This document shows positions 52,731 to 63,073 of a DNA stretch of 64,000 bases, piece by piece (position 1 is the first letter of the stretch; each line of letters begins with the position of its first letter). The stretch is from Microlunatus sp. Gsoil 973 (GTDB lineage: Bacteria > Actinomycetota > Actinomycetes > Propionibacteriales > Propionibacteriaceae): NCBI RefSeq assembly GCF_009707365.1, contig NZ_CP046122.1, positions 1,860,001-1,924,000 of the forward strand. The letters run 5' to 3'. The notes beneath the pieces are model-generated. The model was not told where the DNA came from. It worked only from the letters and a program-made list of their open reading frames with translations, and ran no database searches. Made by a program: the position numbers and the translations under genes.

Positions 52731-55142
52731 ATGCCCGACCGCGCCGAAGCGGCACCGCACCGCCTCGAGTACGCCACCCCCGCCCGCTACTGGACCGACG
52801 CGCTGCCGATCGGCAACGGCCGGCTCGGCGCGATGCTCTACGGCGATCCCGATCATGATCACTGGCAGGTCAACGACGACACCTGCTGGTCTGGCTCACC
52901 GCGCTCGGCGGCCGGTGTACCCGCCTCGGAGGAGCCGTCACCCGAGGTGATCGAACGCGTCCGGGCCGCCCTGCTGGCCGGTGACGTGGCGACCGCCGAA
53001 CGGGAGATCCGCAAGGTTCAGTACGGGCATTCCCAGGCCTATCAACCGTTGGCCGAGTTGGCGATCGAGGTCGCCGGCCAGTCAAGTACGCTCTCCCGTC
53101 GCACTCTTGATCTTCGTACGGCGGTCGCCGGCTGGCGATCCGATGCCGGTGAGGCGGAGATCTTCGCCAGTGCGCCGGCGGCGGCGATCATCGGGCGATA
53201 CCACTGGAGCGGTCCGCGTGACCTGGTGATCAGGTTGACCGCAGCGCATGCCGATTGGGGTCGGTCGTCGACCACCGCCGATGATGATCACCTGCTGCTG
53301 ACCAGCCGGATGCCGTCCGACGTCTTTCCCGGTCACGAGCGGACGGAGGATGCGGTCTTCTTCGACGACCGACCCGGAAGCTCGGTCACCGCTGTCGTGG
53401 TGGCTCAGGTGCACACCGACGGAACGGTCCGGCCGGACGCGGACGTGCTGACGGTCACCGGCGCGACCCGGCTGATGATCACGGTGGTCACCGAGACGGA
53501 CTTCACCGATCCGGCGACGGCTCCGCACGGTGACGTCGAGGGCATGATCAACCTTGCTCGACGGCGCGCCGCAGCGATCATCGACACACCGTTCGACCTG
53601 CTCCGCGACCAGCACCGCGCCGAATACCGGGCCTGGTTCGACCGGTTCGACCTGGTGCTGACCGATCCGCTGGGCACTGCTGCCGATGACGGTGTCGGTG
53701 ACACCGATGGCTTGCTCACCCGCTCCCGTGATCACGACGTCTCGCCGCGACTGGTCTCGCTGATCGTGGCGTACGGCCGGTATCTGATGATCAGCTCCAG
53801 CCGGCCCGGAACCCGGGCGATCAACCTGCAGGGAATCTGGAACCCCTGGGTCCAACCACCGTGGAGCAGCAACTACACGGTCAACATCAACACCGAGATG
53901 AACTACTGGCCGGCGTTGCCCGCCAATCTCGCCGAATGCGCTGAACCGCTGTACCGGTTGGTGGAGACGCTGGCCGACACCGGTGCGGACACCGCTCGGC
54001 GGGTCTACGACCGCCCGGGTTGGGCCGCCCATCACAACACCGATCAGTGGGGCTACAGCCTGCCCGTCGGGATGGGTGATGCGAATCCCTGCTGGTCCGC
54101 CTGGCCGATGGCCGGATTCTGGTTGCTGAGGCACCTGTGGGAGCAGTACGAGTTCACCGCGGACGAGGATTTCCTGGTACGCCGGACCTGGCCGCTGCTT
54201 GATGGAGCGGTCGGCTTCGCGCTGGCGACCCTGGTCACCCTCGGCGACGGCACGTTGGGCACGGTGCCGTCCACCTCTCCGGAGAACAGCTACCTGACCG
54301 ATGACGGGCAGCAGGCGGCGGTCACCGTGTCCTCAACGATGGACATCGCCCTGATCCGGGAGACACTGCTGCACTGGTCACAGGCCGCCGAGGTGGCCGC
54401 TCGGTGGGGCCGATCGGTCGATCCGCTCCGGCAGCAGGCTGTCACCGGGGCGATCGACGCACTGCCGTTTCCGGAGCCGACCGAACGCGGCACATATCCG
54501 GAATGGCGGGACGACCTCACCGAGGCCGAGCCGAGCCACCGCCACCAGTCACACCTCTACGACATCCACCCCGGCGATGCGGTCACCGTCTACCACCCCG
54601 GGCACGCCGGGCGGATCACGGCGGCACGGGAAACGTTGCGGCTTCGCGGCGCCTACTCCACCGGCTGGTCACTCGCCTGGCGGATCGCGTTGCACGCCCG
54701 GCTGCACGACACGGCATCGGCCGTGCAGAGTCTGGCCTACTTCCTGGCCCCGGTGCCCGAGGAGATCGCCGCGGCGGGACCGCACACCGCACAGGCCGGC
54801 GGCGTGTACCGCAATCTTTTCTGTGCCCATCCGCCGTTCCAGATCGACGGGAACTTCGGAGCGACCGCCGGGATCATCGAAATGTTGGTGCAGTCCCACG
54901 GTCGCACGTCCGGCGGCCTGCGGATCATCGACGTCCTGCCGTGTCTGCCCGACGAGTGGCCCGAGGGCAGTCTGCGCGGGGTACGGGCTCGCGGCGGTCT
55001 GATCATCGACCTGTCCTGGAGTGGCGGCGGGCTCACCGAGCTGGTGATCACGCCGACGGTCGACCAACGGGTGCTGATCAGGATCCCCGGTCGGGACGAT
55101 CAGCAACTGTCGCTGGCGACCGGACGACCCGTCACCCTGTGA
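52731..55142 (+). CDS. Alpha-L-fucosidase, glycoside hydrolase family 95
   Basis: An 803-residue GH95 enzyme hydrolysing alpha-1,2-linked fucose (some members act on galactose). The N-terminal beta domain begins with [24 protein letters not shown] and VNDDTCWSG. The (alpha/alpha)6 barrel shows [12 protein letters not shown] (about residue 386, catalytic Asn), STSPENSY (about 513, general acid Glu), [13 protein letters not shown] and [15 protein letters not shown] (Asp). No signal peptide is seen, so it is cytosolic. GAGGAG lies before the ATG at 52731. It pairs functionally with the GH38 mannosidase upstream for degradation of fucosylated or mannosylated glycans. Confidence 0.93.
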   Translation: MPDRAEAAPHRLEYATPARYWTDALPIGNGRLGAMLYGDPDHDHWQVNDDTCWSGSPRSAAGVPASEEPSPEVIERVRAALLAGDVATAEREIRKVQYGHSQAYQPLAELAIEVAGQSSTLSRRTLDLRTAVAGWRSDAGEAEIFASAPAAAIIGRYHWSGPRDLVIRLTAAHADWGRSSTTADDDHLLLTSRMPSDVFPGHERTEDAVFFDDRPGSSVTAVVVAQVHTDGTVRPDADVLTVTGATRLMITVVTETDFTDPATAPHGDVEGMINLARRRAAAIIDTPFDLLRDQHRAEYRAWFDRFDLVLTDPLGTAADDGVGDTDGLLTRSRDHDVSPRLVSLIVAYGRYLMISSSRPGTRAINLQGIWNPWVQPPWSSNYTVNINTEMNYWPALPANLAECAEPLYRLVETLADTGADTARRVYDRPGWAAHHNTDQWGYSLPVGMGDANPCWSAWPMAGFWLLRHLWEQYEFTADEDFLVRRTWPLLDGAVGFALATLVTLGDGTLGTVPSTSPENSYLTDDGQQAAVTVSSTMDIALIRETLLHWSQAAEVAARWGRSVDPLRQQAVTGAIDALPFPEPTERGTYPEWRDDLTEAEPSHRHQSHLYDIHPGDAVTVYHPGHAGRITAARETLRLRGAYSTGWSLAWRIALHARLHDTASAVQSLAYFLAPVPEEIAAAGPHTAQAGGVYRNLFCAHPPFQIDGNFGATAGIIEMLVQSHGRTSGGLRIIDVLPCLPDEWPEGSLRGVRARGGLIIDLSWSGGGLTELVITPTVDQRVLIRIPGRDDQQLSLATGRPVTL

Positions 55143-55196
55143 CCGTCGCGAAATCAGTTCGCTTCGGGTAGCGCTGTCCTGCCATAGTGCGGCATC

Positions 55197-56135
55197 GTGC
55201 ACACCCTGCAGTCGTGGCCGATCCCCGACTCCTATCGGGACCACGCGGGCGACCTGCCCGACTCCGCGGAATGGCTGCCCGGCCTGTCGGTGACGGCGGC
55301 GCGACTTGCCGCGGACTGGGAGGTCGAGCCGGACGGTCCGGCGACCCACGGGTGGGTGTCGATGGTATGGCCGGTGCGCGACAACGCCGGACGGCGCTAC
55401 GTGCTGAAGGTGTCGCCGCCGTTGTCCTGGTCGTCGGACGAGCCGCGATGTCTGCAGGCCTGGGCCGAGCACACCGACCACGAAGCCGAGGTCCGCATGG
55501 TCCCACCGGCCCGGGCGTCGGTGCCGGACCGCGCCGTGTTGCTGCCGCGGCTCGATGCCGATCGCCCGCTGCAGCGGCATCCCGACATCGTCGAGGCGAA
55601 CGCGATCATCGGCGGCCTGCTTGCCGGAATCTCCGAGGTGATCGCCCCGCCGGGCATGCCGACCCTGGCCGAGGAGTTGGCGATGACCAGGGAGCAGCTC
55701 GATCCCGCCGGTCCGGTGCCCGCCCATCACGTCGAGCGTGCCCGGTCGACCGTTGATGATCTTCTCGCCGAACTCGCCCGCCACGGCGCACCGTTGTCCC
55801 TGTTGCATCGGGATCTGCACTATCTGAACGTGCTGCACACGCTGCCGGACGAACCGGCCGCCTGGGTCGGCATCGATCCGCTGCCGCTTGCCGGACTCCG
55901 CGAATGGGAGCTGACGCCGATGCTTCGCAACCGCTGGGACGACGCGGCCGCGACCGGTGACCCGGATCGGGCGCTGCGCCGGCGCGTCGATCAGGTGGCC
56001 GAGATCGCCGGCCTCGACCCGTTCCTGGTGCGCAGGTGCAGTCAGATCGTTGCCGCCGAGGCGTTGCAGCGGCTGCTCCCCGATCGCACGGACCACCTGT
56101 TCGCGGCGCCGTATTCGATCATGGTCGGATGGTGA
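55197..56135 (+). CDS. Aminoglycoside/hydroxyurea antibiotic resistance kinase family protein
   Basis: A 312-residue kinase-fold protein related to aminoglycoside 6-phosphotransferase and hydroxyurea phosphotransferase. The catalytic loop is LSLLHRDLHYLNVL (about residue 202) and the metal-binding loop is AAWVGIDPLPLAG; RRYVLKVSPPLSW holds the ATP-binding Lys. It follows GH95 by 54 bp in the same orientation but probably serves as an individual gene. Whether it confers resistance or phosphorylates a metabolite cannot be told; many actinobacterial copies are housekeeping. Confidence 0.83.
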   Translation: MHTLQSWPIPDSYRDHAGDLPDSAEWLPGLSVTAARLAADWEVEPDGPATHGWVSMVWPVRDNAGRRYVLKVSPPLSWSSDEPRCLQAWAEHTDHEAEVRMVPPARASVPDRAVLLPRLDADRPLQRHPDIVEANAIIGGLLAGISEVIAPPGMPTLAEELAMTREQLDPAGPVPAHHVERARSTVDDLLAELARHGAPLSLLHRDLHYLNVLHTLPDEPAAWVGIDPLPLAGLREWELTPMLRNRWDDAAATGDPDRALRRRVDQVAEIAGLDPFLVRRCSQIVAAEALQRLLPDRTDHLFAAPYSIMVGW

Positions 56136-56193
56136 ACGACGACCGGTTCGCAATGTCGGGACATCGGCCGAAGATCGGCCGGCCGACGGAGCG

Positions 56194-56979
56194 TCACTTC
56201 CTGCGACGGCCCCGTTTCGCTCGGCCGATCCGGCCGTCGAGATCGGCCACGATCTCCCCGAACGGACGCAGCCGGAGCACGTCGTGATCAAGCACCATGG
56301 ACTCGAAGGACAGTGGGCCGATCTCGGAGACCGTGCGCTCGGTGACCGACCGCCGACGTTCCCGCCAGACGACGGCCTGACCGTGATTGTTGGCGACGGT
56401 GGCGTAGCTCATCGACGGGTAGAAGGTGTCAATGAACCAGACGAGTTTGTAGACGTCTCCCATCCAGGCCCGCCGGTCGTCGCGGACGTACTGGCGCAAC
56501 TTCTGGTAGCTGCGCGGGTCCGACAGGGACGCATGGTAGGAGGAGGGTCTCACGTCGTCGACGACGATCACCCCACCCTCTGCCAGATGGGCAACGGCGT
56601 TGGTGAAGTCGCGCAAGGTCTGTTCGAACGTGTGGAGTCCGTCGAGGTAGATGACGTCGAACTCCTGGGTCGGGTCGATGATCGATCCGAAGTACACGTC
56701 GCTGGTCACCTCGTGGTACTGCGTACGCGGTCCCCGGCCGGCCTGCTCGGCCTGCCAGTCGAATCGGAATCGCGGATCCACTGCGACCTTGAATCGCGCC
56801 TCGAGGCGATGGAACGTCGTGCCCTTGCTGACCCCGACCTCCAGGTAGCGAGGCCTGTCGAAGAAGTCCAGGAGGGCCTGGATGACCTCGAACCGACGGA
56901 TCCTCGGTTTGGAGAGGCGATCGGTGGCAGGATTGCCCGCGGTCGACGCCGTGACACGGGGCGCAGCGGTGTTCGTCAT
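56194..56979 (-). CDS. Class I SAM-dependent methyltransferase (Methyltransf_24 type)
   Basis: A 261-residue methyltransferase. The SAM loop is PRYLEVGVSKGTTFHRLEA, FDVIYLDGLHTFEQTLRDF is the central strand with the acidic motif, and GGVIVVDDVRPSSYHASL follows. It lies 20 bp after the half-length transferase gene and shares its operon with the CDP-glycerol transferase gene, so it probably modifies a wall glycopolymer or a precursor. The target is unknown. GGGAAAGG precedes the ATG. Confidence 0.86.
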   Translation of the reverse strand: MTNTAAPRVTASTAGNPATDRLSKPRIRRFEVIQALLDFFDRPRYLEVGVSKGTTFHRLEARFKVAVDPRFRFDWQAEQAGRGPRTQYHEVTSDVYFGSIIDPTQEFDVIYLDGLHTFEQTLRDFTNAVAHLAEGGVIVVDDVRPSSYHASLSDPRSYQKLRQYVRDDRRAWMGDVYKLVWFIDTFYPSMSYATVANNHGQAVVWRERRRSVTERTVSEIGPLSFESMVLDHDVLRLRPFGEIVADLDGRIGRAKRGRRRK

Positions 56980-56999
56980 CGAATACCTTTCCCGACGGC

Positions 57000-57842
57000 C
57001 TAGGCCTGGCCGCCCTTGCGTAACACGATTCCCTGGTCGGCCAACGCCGCATCGCGCTCTGCGACCAGCCGATCGCGTTCGTCGCGGATCTGCAGCAGTT
57101 CTGTGATCACCGCGTCGGGGTCGACGCCTCGTTCCACGACGCTCGGCACCGACAGGCGCGACTCGATCCTGTTGATCATGGTCCCGTCACCCGGTCGTTG
57201 GGTCGGTTCGTCTCGATGGCCGACCACCCGGACGTGTCGATCAGCGTCGAAGGCGATCAGGCGGGACGCCAGCCAGGCCTTCGAGTCCTCTTCGGGGGCC
57301 AGGACGTAGTCGTACAACCGCATGCGGTTGCTCAGCCACAGGTTCCTGCCGTCTCCCGGTGCCCCGAGGTAGACGTGCAGCATGTCGTGGAAGCCGGCCT
57401 CCCGCAGATTCAGTCTGGACTGGTTGACGTAGAGCATCACCTTGGTCTGCAACTGCTGTGCGACGTACTCGGCCTCGCCGGCGATCCGACCGAAGTAGCA
57501 GGGCAGGTCCGTCACGCCATGGACGGCCTGATAGGCCGAGACGTCGCCGAGCAAGATCGAAACAGTGGCCGACTCGTTGAGCCGGTGCAGCACCGGAATC
57601 CATTCCATCAGATCGTCGAGGCTGCTGGGTGAACCGGGATAGTTGATCAGGAAGTCGGTGGTAGTGCCCGGGTCGGCGGCGCGTTCCCGGCTCTGCGGCA
57701 GCACGCGGTGCTGGTGCCTGAGGTTCAGCCGGAGCCGGCGATACCGACGACCGTATTCGACCAGCCTGAGCAGGAGTTCCGCCAGCCTCGGACGTCTCGC
57801 GCTGCCGGCGGTGAGCGCGGATTCCCGCTGCAACTGCGGCAT
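57000..57842 (-). CDS. Half-length CDP-glycerol glycerophosphotransferase homologue with coiled-coil end
   Basis: A 280-residue protein that resembles only the N-terminal domain of the neighbouring transferase. Its VMLYVNQSRLNLREAG, NLWLSNRMRLYDYVLAPEE and HVRVVGHRDE segments align with VILYPNQNYTNFTILG, KIYMASNWMKVFNYDLVAG and ARTIEIGRPQ of the full protein. The C-terminal domain with HGE, YAPTWEG, RPHPR and TDISAV is absent, and the residues ending in a charged helix (RDERDRLVAERDAALADQG) suggest a coiled coil. It is probably non-catalytic or a regulatory or complex partner. Its ATG overlaps the upstream gene's stop (TGATG). Confidence 0.72.
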   Translation of the reverse strand: MPQLQRESALTAGSARRPRLAELLLRLVEYGRRYRRLRLNLRHQHRVLPQSRERAADPGTTTDFLINYPGSPSSLDDLMEWIPVLHRLNESATVSILLGDVSAYQAVHGVTDLPCYFGRIAGEAEYVAQQLQTKVMLYVNQSRLNLREAGFHDMLHVYLGAPGDGRNLWLSNRMRLYDYVLAPEEDSKAWLASRLIAFDADRHVRVVGHRDEPTQRPGDGTMINRIESRLSVPSVVERGVDPDAVITELLQIRDERDRLVAERDAALADQGIVLRKGGQA

Positions 57843-59140
57843 CACCCGACCACCGGTCCGACACAGGTGAGCTCGGCCGCAACATCGTGGTCCCGACCGA
57901 TCCACTCGTCACGTTCGCTGATCATCCGCTCCACCGCGTCAAGGAACCGCTGCATCGAAGCACCCGGGGTCGTGTCGCCGTAGTAGTAGGCACACCAGCG
58001 GCGCATCCTCAGCCTCTGGTCGGGGTCTGTCAGCACCGTCTGCAGGATCTTGACGATGCCGTCGGCCTCGTCCGCGGCGATCAACGGCATGTCGCTGACG
58101 AATGCCGTCGGATCGATGACAGCCGTCTCTTCGGCCGGTCGGGTGATCAGCAGCGGCTTGGCGGTGGTCAGCCAGTCATAGGCGACCGCGGAGATGTCGG
58201 TGATCATCACGTCCGCGACGTCGAGCTGCCAGCCGAAGGCACTGTCGTCGACCAGGTGCCCGGCAGCCGGATCGCCGGCGATCGCGTCGGCGATCTCGGT
58301 GCGGATCTCCTGATCCGCCAGACCGTGCTCGGGAAGCATGATGCCGGTCCGGGGATGCGGCCGGTAGATCAGCCGGTACGACGGATCGGCGAGAATCGCC
58401 CGGACCATCTCAAGGCCGTGGCTGACCACCGAGCCGTAGCGCATCGAGGTCCGGCCACCCTCCCAGGTCGGGGCGTACAACACGGTCGTGCGGGAGTCGT
58501 CGAAGGCGAACGGCGCGTGATGGTCGACATCGATCTGCGGACGGCCGATCTCGATGGTGCGCGCCTCGACGTCGTAACCGAAGAGTCGGCGCCGCAACCG
58601 CTCCTTGGCCGCGGGACCGGCGACAAGGTCGTAGTTGAAGACCTTCATCCAATTGGACGCCATGTAGATCTTGTCCGACTCGCCGTGGCAGATGAACGCG
58701 TGCTGGCAGCTGTTCAGGCCGAGGATCGTGAAGTTGGTGTAGTTCTGGTTCGGATACAGGATCACTTTGGGCCGATGTACGTCGCGGATCCGCTCGAAGT
58801 CGGGCTGCCCTCCGCGGATCAGCAGGACCGGCAGTGAGGTCTCCTGCCGGATGATCTCCGCCGTGTCCGGCTCGTAACACAGGATCGCGACCGACCGCCG
58901 GCCTGACAGCTGCTCAAGCGGGCCGTACCACTGCCGGACCTGGTAGAGGTTCACAGGCCGATCCGGGAAGTGCAGCAGCACATCGAACTGCCGGTCGGCG
59001 TGTTGCCGGTACACGGGAAGTTGCTGCAGGCGCCGGTGCTCCCGCCGGCGGCGCAGCGACTGCCCGATGCGGCGGATCGGCTCGACGACGTGGGCGGCGC
59101 GCAGCGAACGCCCCAGTGCCGTGCTCACCCGCTCGTTCAC
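57842..59140 (-). CDS. CDP-glycerol glycerophosphotransferase family protein (TagB/TagF-like)
   Basis: A 432-residue GT-B-type polymerase-like enzyme transferring a polyol phosphate in synthesis of a wall teichoic acid or similar glycopolymer on the cytoplasmic face. Active-site motifs are FICHGESDKIYMASN (His), TTVLYAPTWEGG, LIYRPHPRTG (His) and VMITDISAVAYDW. The N-terminus is basic and probably membrane-associating. It heads an operon with the half-length paralogue and a methyltransferase, and is divergent from a 1225-residue bifunctional transferase over a 242-bp intergenic region that must hold both promoters. Confidence 0.86.
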   Translation of the reverse strand: MNERVSTALGRSLRAAHVVEPIRRIGQSLRRRREHRRLQQLPVYRQHADRQFDVLLHFPDRPVNLYQVRQWYGPLEQLSGRRSVAILCYEPDTAEIIRQETSLPVLLIRGGQPDFERIRDVHRPKVILYPNQNYTNFTILGLNSCQHAFICHGESDKIYMASNWMKVFNYDLVAGPAAKERLRRRLFGYDVEARTIEIGRPQIDVDHHAPFAFDDSRTTVLYAPTWEGGRTSMRYGSVVSHGLEMVRAILADPSYRLIYRPHPRTGIMLPEHGLADQEIRTEIADAIAGDPAAGHLVDDSAFGWQLDVADVMITDISAVAYDWLTTAKPLLITRPAEETAVIDPTAFVSDMPLIAADEADGIVKILQTVLTDPDQRLRMRRWCAYYYGDTTPGASMQRFLDAVERMISERDEWIGRDHDVAAELTCVGPVVG

Positions 59141-59382
59141 CCCCAGCTTCGATACGCCGCCGTGCCTCGGACAGCGACCACCGTAACAGCACAGATATCA
59201 GGATTTCGCCAGCACTTGGCTCACCCCGGGTCGTGCCAACATCCTCGCCGTGGTCGGCCGGTATTATCCACGCATTGATGCGCCTGCCGACGGCGTCGGG
59301 CACAAACGGCGATGACCGATCAAACGATGACAATCGGATGAGCTGATACATCACCAATCGAAGTGCAAGGAGCGCTGGCGAA

Positions 59383-62300
59383 TTGCCACGTGACATTCGT
59401 AGACAACTTGCCCGGGCCGCCCGGCGACACGTTCACCCTGCACTGCGTGCGACGTTGCAACGCGCCCGGACGAGCCGCAGTGAGCAGCAGCACGAATTGG
59501 TGAGCATCGTCGTGCCGGTCTACAACGTCGAAGAGTACCTCGACGAGTGCCTGACGTCGATCATCCAGCAGACGTACCGCAATCTCGAGATCATCGTCGT
59601 CGACGACGGTTCCCGCGACCGCTCCCACGAGATCGCCCGGTCGTTCGCCCGCTGGGACCCGAGGATCCGCATCATCCGTCAGCAGAACCGCGGGCTCGGT
59701 GGCGCCCGCAACACCGGCACCGCCGCCGCGCACGGCCGCTACCTCTGCTTCGCCGATTCCGACGATGCGCTACCACCCGAGGCGATCGAGCTGATGGTTC
59801 GGTCCTTGCGGAAGTCCAGATCCGATTTCGCGGTCGGCGCGCCGATCCGGATGGCCAACGGTCGGACCTGGGCCGCCGGTTGGGTCAAGGACGTGCATGC
59901 CGTCGACCGGGTCGGGATCAGGCTCAACGATTTTCCCGACGTTCTGAAGGACGTCTTCGCCTGGAACAAGCTCTTCCGGACCGAATTCTTCCGGCGGGTG
60001 GTCGAAGGATTCCCCGAAGGGATCCGCTACGAGGATCAGGAGCCGACGGCCAAGGCGTACGTCGCCGGCCGGTTCGATGTGCTGGCGGCCCCCGTCTACT
60101 ACTGGCGGGAGCGGGAGAACGGCACCTCGATCACCCAGCAGAAGGCCGATCCGCGTGATCTGCGCGACCGCCTGCTGGTGAAGAACAAGGTCTCCGACGT
60201 CATTTCGGCCGGGGCGAGCCGACAGACCCATGACGTCTGGCTGGCCAAGGCGATCGGCTTCGACCTGCGGCTGTACTTCGAGGAAGTGCCCCGCACCGAC
60301 GAGGCCTACTTCAACCAGCTGCGCGACGGAGCGCGACACCTGGCCGAGCGGGCGACGCCGGGGATCTGGCGGTTGGTCCCGATCCTGGACCGGATCCCGT
60401 CGTTGGCGTTGCTGGCCGGACGTCGCGAGGACGTGGCGGCCGCCGTGCTGCTGCGGGAGGAGTACGGCTGGTACTTCCCCACCGAGTTGCGGAACGGGCA
60501 GGCGTACCTGCAGCGGTCCTTCCTCGACCGGCTGGGCATGGACTTCACCGACGAACAGCTCCGCCTCGGACCCGCCGACCTGCGCGTGATCGCCAAGGTC
60601 ACCTCCCTGTGGTGGGTCGGTCGGCGACTGTCGGTCGAAGGACACGCCTACCTGACCAACGTCCCCTATGAGCTGGACTCCTCCCGGACCGACATCGAGC
60701 TGGTCTCGGCCGACGGCGTACGCGTCCCGGTTCCGGTGCGTCGGCGGCCCGACCCGGTGCTCGCGGTGACCACGAACGATGCGTTCAACGACCACCGCGA
60801 ATCCGGATTCGCGATCGACGTCGATCCGGCCGAGCTTCCCATCGGTGCGGCCGCGCCATGGCATCTCGAGGTCACGGTCCGGCACGAGAGCGTCAGCGCC
60901 TCGACGGTGCTGCGCGAGGTAGATCTGCGTGGCATCGCCGGCACCAAGCCGGTCGCCGCCGCCGATGGTGCGGTGCGCTGGATGGCCGGGTTCGAGGAGC
61001 ACAACTACCTGACCTTGGAACCGACGAGCGAGTCGGGCATGCGGATCGCCGCCCTGCGCACCGACGGCCGGGAAGTGGCCATAACGGTCGAGGATCCTTC
61101 GGCGAAGGTGCTCCGGCTCACCTGCCGGTCGTTGCGGCGGGCGGTTGAGGTGACCGGGCGGCCGGACGGGGAGAAGTCGGGACGGGTGACTTTCCAGGTG
61201 TCGTTGCCGGGGCTGCTGCGCAGCGACGACCATGGGGCCGAGCATCTGTGGTCGGCCCGGGTGTCCGACAACCAGGGCGGTTCCCACCGGCTGTCCTACT
61301 CCGGCAGTGTCGACGATCTGCACGCCGAGGTCTCCGAACACCACATGGTCCGGCCCTCCATCACCCGGGCGGGCACGTTGCGGCTGGCCCAGAACCTGTG
61401 GTGGGCGGTCGCCGACGACGTACGGGTCGACGACGAGTCGCTGACCGTCACCGGCCGGATCAGCGCCGCGGGAGCCACCGGTATCACCGCACGCATGGTC
61501 AGTGCGACCGAGACGATCGACAGTGATCAGGCGCAACTGGACGTCGACGAGGAGACCTTCAGCATCCGGTTCCCCTTCAACGAGGGCGGTCGGGTTCCGT
61601 CGGTAGGCCACGGTTTCAGCGTCCGGGTCTCGCTGCAGTTCGACGGCAGGTGGCAGGAACGGTGGCTCAAGGCATCGGTCGGCATGCAGCACCGTTTCCC
61701 CGCTGAGGCCGACGCGCTTCGCTACGGCCTCACCTTCACCCGGACCAGGAAGGCTGCCGCACTCTGGATCCGGTTCCGACCGCCCTACCGGGACGAGGAA
61801 CGCGGCCGGCTCGCCCAACGCCGGCTGCATGAGCAGTTCCGGCTTCCGGTTGCCGAGGGCGGCGGCCTGACGCCCGAACTTCGCAATGCCGTGCTGTTCG
61901 AAAGCTTCAACGGCCGCTCCGTGGGGGACTCCGTACTGGCCATCCATGATCAAATCCGTCGGCGGGGTACGGACCTGGAACTGTTCTGGACGGTCGCCGA
62001 CCTGAACACCGAGGTCCCACCGGGAGCGACGCCGCTGCTGGTGCACAGCCGGGCGTACCTGGACGTACTGCACAACTCTCGTTATCTGATCAACAACAAC
62101 AACTTCCCGTTCTACTTCCGCAAGCGGCCCGGCCAGGTCTACGTGCAGACCTGGCACGGAACGCCGCTGAAGAAGATCGGCAACGATGTGCCCGGGGCGA
62201 ACCTGTCGCTCTCCTATCGGGAGCTGATGAGACGCGAACCGGGATATTGGGACGTGCTGCTGGCCCAGAACGATTTCGCCGCCCGGGTGCTGCCCGAGGC

Positions 62301-63060
62301 GTTCGGTTACCACGGACCTACGTTGAACGTCGGCTATCCCCGCAACGACGTGCTGACCGGACCGGCGTCCCACCAGCGGCGCGCCACGGTGCGGGCGAGG
62401 CTGGGCCTTGCCGATGATCAACCGGTCGCGCTGTATGCACCGACCTGGCGGGACAACGTCTCGGTGGCGACCGGCTACGCGATGGTGTCGCATCTGGACT
62501 TCGCCCGCGCCCGCGCCGCGCTGGGCCGCAATTCCACGATCCTGCTGCGCGGTCACGCCAACACCGCACATGACCGGATGGATTCCGAGCCGGGCGTGAT
62601 CAACGTGACCGAGCATCCCGATGTCAACGACTTGATCCTGGCATCGGATCTGTTGATCACCGACTATTCGTCGATCATGTTCGACTACTGCGTCACCGGA
62701 AAGCCGATCCTCTTCCTGACACCGGATCTTGATCAGTACCGCACGGTGACCCGGGGCTTCTATCTCGATCTGGAGGAGGTCGCGCCCGGGCCGGTCTGTC
62801 CGGACAACGACACCCTCGCCGAGGCTCTCGGTGATCTTGCAGCCACCAAGATCAACTATGCCGATCGGTATGCGCGGTTCGTCTCGACCTATGCACCGCG
62901 GGATGACGGCTCGGCCGCCGCGCGCGTGGTCGATGCGCTCTTCGGTGAAGGTCTGTCATCCGACGGGCCGGCGGACGACGCAATGCTTTCTGCTCTGGAT
63001 CAGAACGAGGATCACAGCGACTTCGGCAGCCGCCCACGAGACGGCGCGGCGCGGGATTAG
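59383..63060 (+). CDS. Bifunctional family 2 glycosyltransferase / CDP-glycerol glycerophosphotransferase
   Basis: A 1225-residue wall-polymer synthase. Residues about 40-300 are a GT-A family 2 domain: LVSIVVPVYNVEEYLDECL, IVVDDGSRDRS, and the DxD-type motif FADSDDALPPEA at 125-128. A middle region of about 500 residues is beta-rich with no motif I recognise. The C-terminal about 380 residues form a GT-B CDP-glycerol transferase: VQTWHGTPLKKIG (His about 923), ALYAPTWRD, LLRGHAN and LITDYSSIMFDY. It starts with TTG, with AAGGAG upstream. The enzyme could both add a sugar and polymerise the polyol phosphate backbone. Confidence 0.88.
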   Translation: MPRDIRRQLARAARRHVHPALRATLQRARTSRSEQQHELVSIVVPVYNVEEYLDECLTSIIQQTYRNLEIIVVDDGSRDRSHEIARSFARWDPRIRIIRQQNRGLGGARNTGTAAAHGRYLCFADSDDALPPEAIELMVRSLRKSRSDFAVGAPIRMANGRTWAAGWVKDVHAVDRVGIRLNDFPDVLKDVFAWNKLFRTEFFRRVVEGFPEGIRYEDQEPTAKAYVAGRFDVLAAPVYYWRERENGTSITQQKADPRDLRDRLLVKNKVSDVISAGASRQTHDVWLAKAIGFDLRLYFEEVPRTDEAYFNQLRDGARHLAERATPGIWRLVPILDRIPSLALLAGRREDVAAAVLLREEYGWYFPTELRNGQAYLQRSFLDRLGMDFTDEQLRLGPADLRVIAKVTSLWWVGRRLSVEGHAYLTNVPYELDSSRTDIELVSADGVRVPVPVRRRPDPVLAVTTNDAFNDHRESGFAIDVDPAELPIGAAAPWHLEVTVRHESVSASTVLREVDLRGIAGTKPVAAADGAVRWMAGFEEHNYLTLEPTSESGMRIAALRTDGREVAITVEDPSAKVLRLTCRSLRRAVEVTGRPDGEKSGRVTFQVSLPGLLRSDDHGAEHLWSARVSDNQGGSHRLSYSGSVDDLHAEVSEHHMVRPSITRAGTLRLAQNLWWAVADDVRVDDESLTVTGRISAAGATGITARMVSATETIDSDQAQLDVDEETFSIRFPFNEGGRVPSVGHGFSVRVSLQFDGRWQERWLKASVGMQHRFPAEADALRYGLTFTRTRKAAALWIRFRPPYRDEERGRLAQRRLHEQFRLPVAEGGGLTPELRNAVLFESFNGRSVGDSVLAIHDQIRRRGTDLELFWTVADLNTEVPPGATPLLVHSRAYLDVLHNSRYLINNNNFPFYFRKRPGQVYVQTWHGTPLKKIGNDVPGANLSLSYRELMRREPGYWDVLLAQNDFAARVLPEAFGYHGPTLNVGYPRNDVLTGPASHQRRATVRARLGLADDQPVALYAPTWRDNVSVATGYAMVSHLDFARARAALGRNSTILLRGHANTAHDRMDSEPGVINVTEHPDVNDLILASDLLITDYSSIMFDYCVTGKPILFLTPDLDQYRTVTRGFYLDLEEVAPGPVCPDNDTLAEALGDLAATKINYADRYARFVSTYAPRDDGSAAARVVDALFGEGLSSDGPADDAMLSALDQNEDHSDFGSRPRDGAARD

Positions 63061-63073
63061 GTACGGTTGCGGC

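Noticed and set aside
59770-62616. Open frame of about 950 codons on the minus strand inside the bifunctional transferase gene
   Set aside because: Composition is typical of an antisense shadow in high-GC DNA (Arg, His, Gly, Pro rich), and the plus strand shows glycosyltransferase motifs throughout.
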